From Cutaneotrichosporon cavernicola (Eukaryota; Basidiomycota; Tremellomycetes; Trichosporonales; Trichosporonaceae), in NCBI RefSeq assembly GCF_030864355.1, contig NC_083395.1, forward strand, positions 2,728,001 through 2,792,000: DNA of 64,000 nucleotides, given 5' to 3'. The stretch's first letter is position 1; every line of letters begins with the position of its first letter. Both the position numbers and the translations under genes were made by a program. A model generated the notes under the pieces. The model was not told where the DNA came from. It saw only the letters and a program-made list of their open reading frames with translations, and ran no database searches. Positions 53,745-64,000 of this stretch are shown piece after piece.

Positions 53745-56700
53745 ATGCCCTCGGCGTCGTGGGTCTACGAGACCCAGGTTGAGTACCATGTCGCCTCGAC
53801 CAGCCTCTTACCCCCACCATCGCCGGCTGCGTTCAAGAAGAAGCGTGCCTCGGAAATAGACATTGTGTGTGACATTGACACTTGGCCCGTGCGCAGCCTC
53901 TGACACCAGCCGCCTCCCCTCCCTCCTCCGCGCCCGCTATTCGGGGGCTCGCCCCTACCCTCGCCGAACTCTCCGACGGCGTTCTCCCCTCCACCGTTCA
54001 AGTCGCGGGCTGCGCGCGCGTCCACCGGCTCGGCATCCATCGACCGGTCATTGAAGCGTACGTAACCCCCTAGCGGCGCTCACGCAGTCCCAGATTCGCG
54101 GTCGTATGGAAAACTCCCGGGATGGCGCGGCCCGGCCTCCGTTGCAGGCCCGGAGCGAGGCCTGCCGGCACGCTGGTCCAAAGGCTCCTTGTCCGTCAAG
54201 TTGGCGGGCGAGGGCGGTTCCGGCGGGGGCGAGTTGCGGGTGTTGCGCTCGGCAACTGTAAGCCGGAAGCCGGAGAGAAGCAGCGCTGATCCAAGCGCAA
54301 AGCCGTGTTCAGCGTTGGGTTGCCAGGCCCCACCGACTCTGGAGTATGGAGCATCTGCGACATACAGCACATTCACCCCTCCATCTCGGCGCGGGCACAT
54401 GGAATCTCGCTCCGACTCACTGGGTGCCGCGTCCTCGACGAGCCGCCACCAGCAAGCTCGATGCCGGGCGAGCTCTGCCGCCCAATCGCACATCAAGAGT
54501 CGGCGAGCAGCGCGAGCAGCCAGAGCGCGATGAGCCCCCCCAAGAGCTTCATGTCGGTCCCCTTCGGGCGGAAACGACAGCCGAGCGAGAGCTCCCGGCT
54601 CTTTGGTATGATCCCGATGCCTACACGAGCGAGGAGCAAGACAATATCAGCGTCAGACGTCGGACCACCCATTTCCTCAGTCCAGACACCACCGCCCTTC
54701 AACTCGCCTCTCCCACTGGCGCCGCTGACACCATCAACGCAGCTCTTCAAGCCGCAGGAGGCGGGGGAGCAGGAGCTCCTACTCTTCCTTGCCTTCTCGA
54801 GCCAAAGAGCCAAGGACGAGTGGTATGCGATTCTGCGTTCACTCGCCCGCATTCCCCTCGATGACGGGCGTATGACGCGTACACATCGCCGCCTCCGTCT
54901 CGCCGTGTTGGATATCCAGGAGGCGCAGGCTCACCACATGCCCATGCCTGATCTGGATGGGAGTTCGTCGCAGCAGGATGGGAGCGTGACGAGCGAGAGC
55001 CGGCCGGCCAAGTCACCCGGAAAACGACGAGAGCTCGAGATCAAGCGGGCACACGCCAAACCTGGTTGGTCTTGGAAGGACCAAATCCGGGCGGAACTGT
55101 ACGTTGCGAGAAGGTAATACTGACCCTAGGCTTCTGGATGATCGCCTCGTAGCACGCACTGGCTGGACCAAGGCTGCTGAGGGTGGCGCCACACCCTTCT
55201 GGGGCGAGCAGTTCAACCTCTCAGAGGTACCACATTTCTCAACGTGCAGTGAGTAACAGACAGGGAGGCAGTCTTTTCGGGCCATCCCAAGGGACTTGGC
55301 TGTGTTGCTTCAGATCTCGGGCGGACAAAAGTTGCCGTGCGGGCATGGACTGTGAAGTATTCTGTTGTCCGGTTAATCAGGCTGGCTCTGATTTTCACGC
55401 TGGGAACGCACAGCTCACCCCAGCGTTGCTCCTGTTGCGGCAGAAGAAGGACAAGGTCTCGGTCCTCTTCGGCAAGGTTGATCTTCCGCTCGTCTCCTCG
55501 TTCACCAAGGCGGACGATGAGAGATACCCTGTACGCTCGGTCGCTGGGAACATTATCGGCGAGATCCGCCTAACAGTCTCGTATCAAGAGGTCAATGTGG
55601 TACCGTTGGCTGAGTACAACTCTCTTGTGGGCACGATGAACAGGTCTCTAACTGACAAGCAGCTTGCACATTCGGGCAACGCGTCCAAGTTTCTTTATGT
55701 CATGTCTGGCCGTGGTCAGATGGAGGGCACTATGGAGTACCTCTGCCGCATCGCCCTATGCGAGGGTACCCTCATGGAGAGGGTGCGAGATACCGCGACG
55801 ATCGAAGCGAGATCAGCAGGCACGACCCTGTTCCGCAGCACGACGCCGCTCTCCAAGACGCTCGAAGTCCTCATGCGTATGATGTGCTCTGAATTCCTCG
55901 AGGCATCACTTGGCCCCACAATCAAACGCGTCATTCGCGAGGGCATCGAGCCCCGCCTCTTCCAGCCAAACTACTCGGACGAGAGCGAGCCGGTCCTCAA
56001 CTTCCGCGTGCTGGGAGTCTTGACCGAGCTTATCCAAACCTGCTGGGCCAACATGTACGACAACCGCCATCTGTTCCCGAATTTCATCCGGAATATCCTC
56101 GCCCACCTCTTCCGGATGGTCAAGGAGTTCCACGACGACGGCGACGACCTCCTCCGTTACAAGGCGGTATCGTCGTTTGTGTTTTTGCGCCTGATTGGCC
56201 CGGCCCTGATGAGCCCACACCTATTCGGGCTCGCCAACTCTGTCCTCGGCCCTGCACAGCAGCGCACGTTGACCCTCATCGCGAAAGTTTTGCACACGCT
56301 CGCGTTCTTCTCGGACAAGGACCTTGTGCGGCATTCAGACCTCGCACTGTTCAAGGTCTTTATCCAGGCTAACAACGACGTCATGATCGACTACCTTGTG
56401 TCGCTTGCGGTGAACAGCCTCTACAGCCAAGCCGAGCTAACCCCAGACCCCGTCAGGCGACAATAACACGCGCTCAAACGTCTCGACCGACGTCGAGCGC
56501 ATGCTCGACGCTCGTCGCAAGTTGGTTCCAGCCTTCCATGCCGAGGCGATCCCGCACCTCACCGCAGCCGGCCCGATCGACCTGAGCGCCGACTGGGCCG
56601 TTTGCTGCGAGACGTGGTACGAGAAACGACAACATCCGGGCGTCAAGCTCACGACGCTCGCCGAGGTCGTCGCCGAGCTCGGAGACATTGCGGACCTGAT

Positions 56701-57292
56701 GGACAAGTACGACGAGTTCCTGGACCGGATCCACGGGCTCTCGTCGCCGCCAGAGCTTATCGCATTCGACCTGGGGATCGACGACGTGCACGTCCTGCCT
56801 AACGATCTCGTTCGTGAGCCGTCGGACGACCTCGACTGGGACTCGCGCCCGTCTCTCAACCTCTCCATCTCGACCACGCCCAGTTCAGAGGACAGCGCAC
56901 CTGAACGGGAACGCCCAAGGAGAGGGCACAAGCCCAATCTCTCCATCGACACGAAGGTGTGTGTCGTCCGCTGCCCCGCCCAACTGGCTTCATCCTCGGA
57001 TGACGAATCTCCCACCACCGCGCGGCAACCACGCATGCCACGTCCCCGTACGCCGGCATCTCCCGCCCTCCGCCGCTTCGACATGCCGTCCATACCTCTC
57101 CCCCATCCTCCACCACTTCCCAGTTCCTCCCTTAGTCCGCGGAAGGACAAGGGCGAGACGCAGCGTTCCGTACGCCGCCGCCGCCCAACCCTCCCAAGCT
57201 TCAAGCTCCTCGGTCGCTCCGAACCGCCGCCCCCTGTGCCTCCACTAATCTGGCAGGCGGGTCTCGGACCCGCCGATCTCAACCGCAGCTAG
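53745..57292 (+). CDS. PH/C2-containing Ras GTPase-activating protein
   Basis: Eight exons: 53745-53864, 53910-54057, 54088-54257, 54296-55098, 55130-55248, 55314-55351, 55444-56409 and 56447-57292; 1069 residues. A Pro-rich start is followed by a split PH-like region ending LLLFLAFSSQRAKDEWYAIL. A C2 domain comes next (ELLLDDRLVARTGW, TPFWGEQFNLSE, KKDKVSVLFGKVDLPL). The RasGAP domain, about 560-790, has the arginine finger in TTLFRSTTPLSK near residue 594, NFRVLGVLTELI and FLRLIGPALMSP. A Ser/Pro/Arg-rich tail ends it. The order PH-C2-RasGAP recalls yeast Bud2 and animal RASAL/SynGAP, which switch off Ras or Rap-type GTPases. The GAP part is certain; exons 2-3 and 5-6 are less so. Confidence 0.8.
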
Positions 57293-57320
57293 GTGATAGA
57301 AGTACATACATGACACATGA

Positions 57321-58711
57321 TTACGCCATAGCCTTGTTGACGTTGCTGTACCCCACGCCGACGCAGGAGACGAGTACTTCGCCTGTGCCGCGAGAGGCGG
57401 GGCGCTCTTCGCCTTCCTCGAGTTCAGGGGCGGGCGCTGGCGAGATCTTGAACTTGACGCCGAAGAAGAGGAGTACGTCGCGGAGGAACTGGATGCTGGG
57501 GTTAGCGGGGGCAAGGGGTTGGGCGATGGGTGGGTGTGGGTGGGGAGAGGTGGACGGCAGGGGGGAGAGGTGGACGGCAGGGGGGAGCTGCAGAGAGAAG
57601 GGGTGGGAGAAGAGAGGACTCACGTATGCGGGGTCAAGTCGCCCATGAGACACTTGCCAACATCCTCCTTCCCGAGAACCATGAGAAGGAGCACGAGCCA
57701 CTGGTGCTTTCCATCCACCGCACCACCGTGACTAATCTCTTCAAGGAGCAACCGTGTAGCGTGGAGCGCGACGTCTTCTGGCGTCTGCGCAATACTTTCT
57801 TTGCCCGGCGTGTGAGAGAGCGCCTCAGCAGAGTGTACAGCGTCGGTAGTACTCTGTGCGACGAGGGTAAGTCCGTACCCAGGGCTCTTTCCAGCCTCTT
57901 CACCCTTATACACGTCGGTATAAAGGTAAATATCGGGGATGTATCGATTAAGCACACTCCGTGCCGCTTCAACCATACGGTTGGCGAACTGGGGCGACAC
58001 GCGAGTAGAGTATGCGATCCCGCGAATCCTCTTAATCCTGCCAGCATCCAAAAAGCGGAGCGTGTTGAGCTGTCGCACATTCGGACAAGAGAAGACAACC
58101 TGTCCGCCACCGCCTGGAGCTGCCCCGCGTTTCTTGATCTGCAGCTCTGCGTCGCGGACCCCAAACAGTTGGAGATGGGGAAGAGTTACGGTCCGCACCA
58201 TGTCGGCCGAAAGGTCGCCGCCCTCTTCGCCTGTGATTCCGTTGAGCGTGATTGAGAAGGGTTTCTTGCAGAATGGCACCAAAGGGACGAGCAGCTCGAG
58301 GTAGTATCCGACGCTTCGGGGACAGGTGTGCGAGTAGGTTCCGCCGGGAAGGAGGCCGGGGTGGAAGAGGAAGGATGTACCTTGGGTTAGCTAGTTGTCC
58401 ATCTGGAGCCGGCCTCTTCTTGATCTTTGACGAGACGCCAGCCGCCACCCTTTAGACCGCAGCCTCCATTCAGTCAGCTACTCACCTGTCACATTAATCT
58501 CAATGGTACTCCCGTTCGTCACCTTCTCCACCAGACGGAGGAGGTTGACTTCATAGTCCCTCAGACCGACATGAACGTCGTCTGTCCTGATACCATCCAC
58601 GCGCAGAGATTTCCCCGAGAGGATGGAGAGGACCAGACGCTGGCGAAGATGCTTGTGTCCCGAGAAGCGAAGGAGGTCGGATTTCGTCTTGGGTTTTGGT
58701 GCGCCCGCCAT
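57321..58711 (-). CDS. RCL1: RCL1, 18S rRNA processing (cyclase-like) protein
   Basis: Exons 58711-58486, 58380-57624 and 57495-57321; 385 residues. RCL1 features run the whole length: FSGHKHLRQRLVLSILSGKS, GLRDYEVNLLRLVEKVTNGS, HPGLLPGGTYSHTCPRSVGY, FCKKPFSITLNGIT, VRQLNTLRFLDAGRIKRIRG, and SPGYGLTLVAQST. It has the RNA 3'-phosphate cyclase fold; the family is non-cyclising and acts with Bms1 in the SSU processome, where it is needed for cleavage at site A2 of pre-rRNA. Its stop lies only 28 bases from the stop of the convergent RasGAP gene, so the two 3' UTRs must overlap. Introns are 105 and 128 bases. Confidence 0.9.
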
Positions 58712-59598
58712 GGTGATTGTGATTTAGTTGCAGAATAGAGTTACGGGTGGACCAACAATATCTTCAAGGTGGAGGTCCAACATTTCCAGTCACGTGAGGA
58801 TTTGCACGTGGCGTATGTGATGCTTCCGTCGCGGAAGCAAGGAAGGCGGCGGAGATTCGATGACGCCCGAACCTTTTCCGCTTCCGCATGGCGAGGGGCA
58901 CTGGCATGCGGTATCACAAGATAGCGCCACCACGTACCACGTACGTACGTCATGAAGCCATACCTAAAAGTCTGGCCTGGGATCATGGCCGAGGGCCGAG
59001 GGGATGATCCAGTGATCTAGTGATGGCTCCTACGCGGATACTGTACACAAAGTACGAAACCAGCGACAGTACGGGAACCTCGGATATGGCGGGTATGGCG
59101 TATGATGACCCTGGGGTGGGTCTGGGCCAACACCCAACTACCCCGGCAGTCGGGTAAGTAGGGTACTAGTAATAAATAGGGCAGGATCAGATCTGATCAA
59201 GGCCGATGGGCATTGAATATAACGGATCATGACACATACATTTCACCACCAAAAGCAACCAGGCAGATCATGCAGGCCATGCTTCTTTTTTAGACAGGTC
59301 AACTCTAGCCGAACTAACTCAGTCGGCCTTGACACGCAAGCGCAAAGACATCTGCAAAAACAAGACGTCGTCCACGTCGACCCCCGCAATATTGTCTCTT
59401 GTCAGCCGCGAGTCCACAACTCCAGAACTGAGAAACGTTTCGGCCCCCGCAAAAGTGACGCACCAACTGGGATACCTCTGACATCAGTCAAATCCGCAGT
59501 TAGTCACAACTCACAGCCCTTCTTTCATCCTCCAACTCATCGTCCATATCTCTCCACACGTATACGTACGCTTGCCATCTCGCTAGCCCCCAAACACA
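58712..59598. promoter_or_regulatory. Divergent upstream region of RCL1 and ATG26
   Basis: About 890 bases between the two start codons. No gene is supported. A CT-rich, CAC-rich stretch sits just before the ATG26 start. Confidence 0.45.
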
Positions 59599-62500
59599 AT
59601 GTCGGCGCTCAAGAAGCTGTCCGCAAACCTGTGCCCCCGCGGCTCCGGCTCGCTCCCTGACTCCGGGTCCGATCCTGCGACCACGCCTTCGGCCACCGAG
59701 TCACCTACATCCCCGGCGGCCAGCATCGCCACCTCATCCACCAGTGGAAAGGCCTACAAGCGCCTGCAACGACTCACCCAATGCCCCACCAAGAAGTATT
59801 CACCCATCCGCAAACCCTCCGTCTCCGACGACTCTTTTGAAGCACTTGCTGGCACCGCGTCGGCCTGCCAGCTGTTTTGTATGTTTGAGGCTATTGCTAC
59901 GGGATGTGCGCGTGGCAAGGTCCATCTCCCAGATGACGAGGACGAGGACGACATCACCGTCGACATCCAAGTCGACAACGACGATGAAGGGTCTGAAGTG
60001 CAGCAAGGGATTGCGTTGGGCGAGGGTCCTCCTGACGAGTTCCACGACGCCATTTCGTGCGCTCCAGACGACAAGGAGAGAGTGGAGACACCGAACCACG
60101 TCGCCGACTGGCTTCGGGCTGAGAGAGAGGACGCCGGCGCAAAGTTGACCGCGCTGTCAATGAACACTCTCAATTTGCCTTATGCCGACTCGGGCTCGCG
60201 GCCCGGCGCCCTTAGACGCCCATCGTACCGTCCCAACCACCTGTACGAGACGGACGATGAGAGTATCAGCACAGCTCCCACAAGCGAGACGCCAACAAGC
60301 TCGACTGAGCCGTCCACACCCACAACCATGACCTCTGCGCCCGATAAGGAGGTCGAGATTAACCGGTTCAGCCGGAACGAGTACAACGAGGCCGAGAAGC
60401 TGCAGGCCATCGTCGACGAGTTCGGCGACATTGCCGATAAGATGGTCGACGCCGACGGCGTCAGTGAGCCCGAGCACATCCTGGCTGAAAGCCAGGGCAC
60501 CCTCTTCAAGGGCGTCATGATGATCGGCAACCTGCACCTCACCACCCACCGGCTTCTCTTCCACGCACTGCTTCCGCCAGACTCGGCATTCATGGCCTCG
60601 AACGTGTCAGACCCGATGGACGTCAGCGGCGCGCACTCCAACATCATCCGCGCAGGCCCTGTCACCGTCCACCACTCGAGCATCTACAAGCCCAAGCAGC
60701 GAGTGTGGATGGAGCTCTCACCGGAGATGATCACGACCTACCCGGCAGGCGATGAGAAGAGCCGTGTGCGCCCGATCTTTTCAATTCTCCGTAAGCATTA
60801 TTGGCTGACGAAGCTGACTCAGTCTCGACGGTGCTGCGCCTGGGTCCGCTCGACGACAATCACCCCACCGACTTTGTCTTCGTGTACGACTCGACCAACG
60901 GCGAGCGTACAACCCACTTCAGCGTTGACAACGAAGAGAGCGCCATCACATGGCGCCGCTACTTTGAGAGCGCGCTGTTCCGGTACTCGCGCCAGCGTTT
61001 CCGTGATTCACACCGCGACTCGCTGCAGGGCGTCATGGGTCCGCTGGATGTGCCAACTCCCGACGGCTGGAGCATGATCCGCTGCTGCGTGCCACTCGAC
61101 CTGGCGACCGTCCGCGGCGTGAGCAAATACCACTCGTTCGCGACCCTCGTCAGACTCAGCGTGCGCCTCGATGACAACACGCACGTTACGCTGCTTCCCA
61201 TCGAGGACCCGGTTGGCAACGGTGTCGGATTTGGCAAGTCCAACGACACGCCAGGCGATTTCGAGGTTCCTCGCCGCGCAGTGACGGAGGAGAGAATATC
61301 GCGCCGCTCCCGCTTTCTTCCCTCCCTGTCGCGGTCGAGAGACTCGTCGCGCGAGAGGGGCACCCCGGAGAAGCGCAACTCGGGCCAGTTCTCGTCTCCC
61401 CTCCGCGCCGAGACCGTCTCAACCTCCACCACTGCTTCAGACGAGCCGTTCGGCCCTGGCGTCACGCGTGCCAGTACGTACCTAAGCGCGACGCCGCCGT
61501 CGCGCCTCGACTCTGCACCCTTGCATGTCGAGGAAGAGACCAACATGTTTGACTTTGTCCTTGGCGTGCTCAACGAGCAAGCGTGGTTTGTGCAGGTCGT
61601 CGAGCCGGCCATCGAGGCTGCCCACCTGCGACGATACAAGCCTGGCGTGACGCCGGCCAAGTTCACCATCGACGTTGGCGGGTATGACTGCCTGGCCAAG
61701 GACGACGACATTGAGGCGCACCGTGACCGGCGCAACTCTGGAGGTTCGTCCGAGGGTAGCAGCATGCCAGACGAGGACGAGGAGGCTGGACGTCCTTTCG
61801 CCCTCATCGAAGCTCGCAAGCAAGAGAAGGCTCTCATGGCCGCAAGAGTCTTTGGCCTCAGGGAGGACGAGGGTATCTGGCTCAAACGCTGCTACATCGG
61901 CAAGATCAAGCCCGTTCGCGGTCACATCATCCTTTCCCCACGGTACGTTTGTTTCTGGCGGCGTGCCAACCTCGGCGCGGACATCAAGTACCGCTTCGCT
62001 GTGCGGGATGTCAAGGGTGCCGACGCCGTCCCGTCGGCTCGTATCCGCATGTACGCGCTCGAGCTACACATCCAAGGAGCAGGTGACTTGCATTTCGAGT
62101 TTTGGAAGAAGGAGTCTCGCGATCTTGTCGTCGAGCGCATCAACGAGCTCGTGCGTCAGCCGACCCCGCCTGGAAATGGTGCCGATACACCCAAGTCTGC
62201 CGACCTCCCCCCCGAAAACGCGTCTGCCTCGTCCGCATCTGAGCCATCATCGGGGTTCCCGGTCACTGAGGGGCTGCAGAACCCTATCCAGATGTGGCAG
62301 CAGGTACGGGGGATGCAGCTCGAGGACAAGGACTTTGACGTCAACCCAGAGCTCGTCGCCGATGGCAAGGTCGGTACACTCACGAACGCAGCGCGGGTAC
62401 TCGCCCCACCACCCGACATCCTGCTGTACCCAAAGGCGGTGAGCGACGAGGAGCTGAGCTACATGCCGTTCGTCGCCAACCGGCCCTGGCACGACCGCAC

Positions 62501-63914
62501 GGGATGGAACATTCGCCTGACGCCGCGGCGGTTCACGATGCTCACCATCGGAAGCCGTGGCGATGTACAGCCGTACATTGCCCTCGCTCTGCGTCTGATG
62601 GAGGACGGACACAAGTGTGTGATTGTCACGCACGACGAGTTCAAGACCTGGATCGAGAGCTACGGTATCGAACACAGGCAGGCTGGTGGCGACCCTACGG
62701 CGCTCATGAAGCTGAGCACGGACTACGCCATGTTCTCACCGGGCTTCTTCAAGGAGGCTCTAGGCGGCTTCCGAAGCTGGCTCGATGCGCTCCTCGTTGA
62801 CAGCTGGGAGGCGTGTCAGGACGCCGATGTACTCATCGAGAGTCCGTCCGCCATGGCCGGCGTGCACATTGCCGAGGGGCTGGCCAAGAAGCACGGCAAG
62901 CCCGTGCCCTACTTCCGTGCATTCACCATGCCGTGGACGCGCACGAGCGCGTACCCGCATGCGTTCATGGTGCCGCAGATTGAAATGGGCCCGAGCTTCA
63001 ACTACAGCACTTACGTGCTGTTCGACAATATCATGTGGCGCGCGAGTTCGGGTCAGATCAACCGCTGGCGCAAGAAGTACCTCAACCTCAAGAGTACCGA
63101 CCAGGAGCACATGAGTATCAACAAGGTGCCGTTCTTGTACAACTTTTCGCCGGCCGTCGTGCCCAAGCCTCTGGACTGGGACGACGCTATCTCGATCACG
63201 GGATACTGGAACCTCGAGAACAGCGACATGGACTGGTCGCCTCCGGCGTCACTCGACGCGTTCATGGCGCAGGCACGGGCTGACGGTAAACCGCTTGTCT
63301 ATATCGGGTTCGGGAGTATCATCGTTCCCGACCCGGCAGCGGTGACGAAGAGTATCGTCAAGGGCGTGGAGAAGGCTGGTGTCCGCGCGATCATCGCGAA
63401 AGGATGGAGTGCGCGCGACGCGAAAGCCGACGTCGACGACGAGCCCCTTCCCCCTTCATGCTACAGCGTCGACAAGGTCCCGCACGGCTGGCTCTTCCCG
63501 AAGATCGACGCGGCGATGCACCATGGCGGCGCGGGCACCACGGGTGCAAGTCTACGCGCAGGCATCCCCACCCTCATTAAGCCGTGGTTTGGCGACCAGC
63601 ACTTCTGGGCTCGACGGGTGACCAACCTCGGGGTTGGGGCCAAGGTATCGTCTCTGCGCAGCGACGATATCGCCGACGCCTTCACCAAGACGAGTAACCG
63701 GATCATGATTGAGAAGGCTGCGCGGATCGGAGAGCGGATCCGGGGGGAGAGCGGCGTGGATGCTGCCGTACAGGCTATCCACTATAATATTATTCGGGCG
63801 GCGCGGGATAGGCGGAGACTCCGAAAGCAGGATAACGCGCATGCTGGTACCCGGACGCCTGTCGTCCCTCCCAAGCGCGGGATGTCTATGCCGGTGGGAG
63901 GAGCGCCTGGGTAG
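59599..63914 (+). CDS. ATG26: Sterol 3-beta-glucosyltransferase Atg26/Ugt51
   Basis: Exons 59599-60790 and 60823-63914; 1427 residues. Domain order is that of Atg26: disordered N-terminus, first GRAM (SQGTLFKGVMMIGNLHLTTH near 297), PH (STVLRLGPLDD ... EESAITWRRYFESALF near 400-450), second GRAM (RVFGLREDEGIWLKRCYIGK near 736), and a GT1-type catalytic half from TMLTIGSRGDVQPYIALAL (near 969) to the UDP-sugar-binding PHGWLFPKIDAAMHHGGAGT followed by TGASLRAGIPTLIKPWFGDQ (near 1290-1320). It adds glucose from UDP-glucose to ergosterol at membranes; in some yeasts it also acts in pexophagy. The 32-base intron falls between the first GRAM and PH. Identity is certain. Confidence 0.94.
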
Positions 63915-64000
63915 GCGGGCTAGATTCTGTGTCGTATAGATTTCGTATTGTGTCGTGTTGTAGGATATTATGGATGGTGTGTTTGTGAAGATGGACGGCG

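Noticed and set aside
54346..54864. 172-residue frame overlapping the RasGAP PH region
   Set aside because: The alternative frame carries the PH-domain end (LAFSSQRAKDEWYAIL) and joins in phase with the C2 exon; this one is a shadow.
1..64000. Transposon, CRISPR array, rRNA or viral integration
   Set aside because: No terminal inverted or long direct repeats, no integrase or reverse transcriptase motifs, no CRISPR-like regular array and no rRNA core sequence was seen.

Overview
The window looks like nuclear DNA of a basidiomycete yeast or filamentous fungus, most likely Tremellomycetes and probably Trichosporonales. The grounds are compact GC-rich genes, very short GT-AG introns (about 30 to 60 bases) with CTRAY-like branch sites a few bases before the AG, CT-rich leaders, and the gene content. 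Gene models were made by hand from codon phase, splice sites and protein-family conservation. No transcript or database search was available, so exon borders are inferences, though nearly all phases close exactly.

Layout, left to right: three SUMO-fold genes in tandem (169-2330), the third probably decaying; box C/D snoRNP factor BCD1; a small membrane protein; SGF29 of SAGA (minus); a secreted CREG-like protein; haspin kinase (minus) head to head with INCENP (plus); the mitochondrial glycine carrier Hem25 (minus); a conserved fungal protein of unknown role; RNA polymerase III subunit C11 (minus); an alpha/beta hydrolase-fold protein that lacks the serine nucleophile; a CCHC zinc-knuckle protein built from repeated intron-bearing units; a Lys/Glu-rich protein (minus); RRP7; a mitochondrial K+/H+ exchange-related protein (minus); a small membrane protein; ribosomal protein eL36 (minus); a secreted polysaccharide-lyase-14-like protein (minus); a secreted GH37 trehalase; a 1471-residue disordered protein; BFR1; NAF1 (minus); a CBM21 protein phosphatase 1 targeting subunit (minus); a gene-poor stretch of about 5.9 kb; a PH/C2 RasGAP; RCL1 (minus); and sterol glucosyltransferase ATG26.

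Themes: ribosome and snoRNP biogenesis is well represented (BCD1, RRP7, eL36, NAF1, RCL1), as are carbohydrate and storage metabolism (trehalase, glycogen-targeting PP1 subunit, polysaccharide lyase). The haspin/INCENP pair puts the kinase that marks centromeric histone H3 and the scaffold of the complex that reads the mark on one 361-base divergent promoter. The strongest unusual signals are the SUMO-like cluster, the haspin/INCENP pair, the zinc-knuckle gene with a fossil exon inside an intron, and a 26-base duplication that makes an upstream ORF in front of trehalase.
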